Shown here in pieces: positions 63,946 to 64,000 of a stretch of DNA of 64,000 nucleotides. The translations under genes were made by a program, and so were the position numbers. This stretch comes from Staphylococcus arlettae. GTDB taxonomy: Bacteria; Bacillota; Bacilli; Staphylococcales; Staphylococcaceae. The stretch lies in NCBI RefSeq assembly GCF_002902345.1, contig NZ_PPQB01000012.1, positions 1-64,000 of the forward strand, in the 5' to 3' direction. How positions within the stretch are numbered: the stretch's first letter is position 1; each line of letters opens with the position of its first letter. The notes below the pieces were generated by a model. That model worked only from the letters and a program-made list of their open reading frames with translations, was not told the DNA's origin and did not search any database.

Positions 63946-64000
63946 GCTATAACTAATACTTTTGCGCTTCTGTTATTTATAAGTTATCATCTTGCTTTTT

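Overview
The window is low-GC Firmicute DNA that reads as a Staphylococcus chromosome. The gene order and gene set fit a coagulase-negative species of the S. saprophyticus group. Marker blocks are rocD-argC-argJ-argB, ulaA/PTS/BglG, panE|panB-panC-panD, cudC|cudA-cudB (choline to glycine betaine), proP, and long intergenic repeats built around a GTCCCACCCC-like core. A small remnant of ureD and a decapitated nickel/oligopeptide-type ABC ATPase mark a deletion at the urease locus. This would suit a urease-negative species such as S. cohnii or S. arlettae, but the species cannot be fixed from the sequence alone.

Layout. 0-7.6 kb: secreted V8-like protease, luciferase-like oxidoreductase with a UPF0291 gene, fructosamine-kinase-like protein, pyrD, universal stress protein, HAD phosphatase, VOC protein and a MarR regulator. 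7.8-9.9 kb: a YozE-like gene with an apparent CTG start, the urease deletion scar, a small membrane protein and a thioesterase. 10-23 kb: three exporter modules, each with its own TetR regulator (ABC-2 exporter, MFS exporter, two-part exporter), interspersed with metY, a ThrE-type split threonine/serine exporter, a ROK kinase and manA. 23-31 kb: a ketopantoate-reductase paralog, an ascorbate-type PTS with its PRD regulator, a cystine-type ABC importer and a decayed ROK gene. 31-38 kb: bioB under a BirA operator, an alcohol dehydrogenase plus AiiA-like lactonase pair, argF, and a polyol-type MFS transporter with a perfect cre site. 38-42 kb: the thiazole operon tenI-thiO-thiS-thiG-thiF behind a TPP riboswitch. 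42-50 kb: xylulokinase, an M20 deacylase and the arginine operon. 50-64 kb: an APC permease, proP, a nucleoside hydrolase, a CapA-like protein, the pantothenate genes and the choline oxidation genes.

Working together. Several short pathways are complete or nearly so: ornithine synthesis from glutamate plus ornithine carbamoylation (argJ, argB, argC, rocD/argD, argF); pantoate, beta-alanine and pantothenate (panB, panE, panD, panC); the thiazole half of thiamine (thiO, thiS, thiG, thiF, tenI); and choline to betaine aldehyde to glycine betaine (cudB, cudA), which together with proP gives an osmoprotection theme. Regulation is readable in many places: TPP riboswitch, BirA operator, cre sites, an ARG-box-like site, and paired or palindromic operators next to the TetR genes.

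No tRNA, rRNA, CRISPR array, transposase or prophage gene was recognised. The strongest oddities are the urease scar, the CTG-start gene, a perfect 38-bp palindrome at about 19.78 kb, the lactonase/dehydrogenase pair, and the chimeric intergenic repeats.
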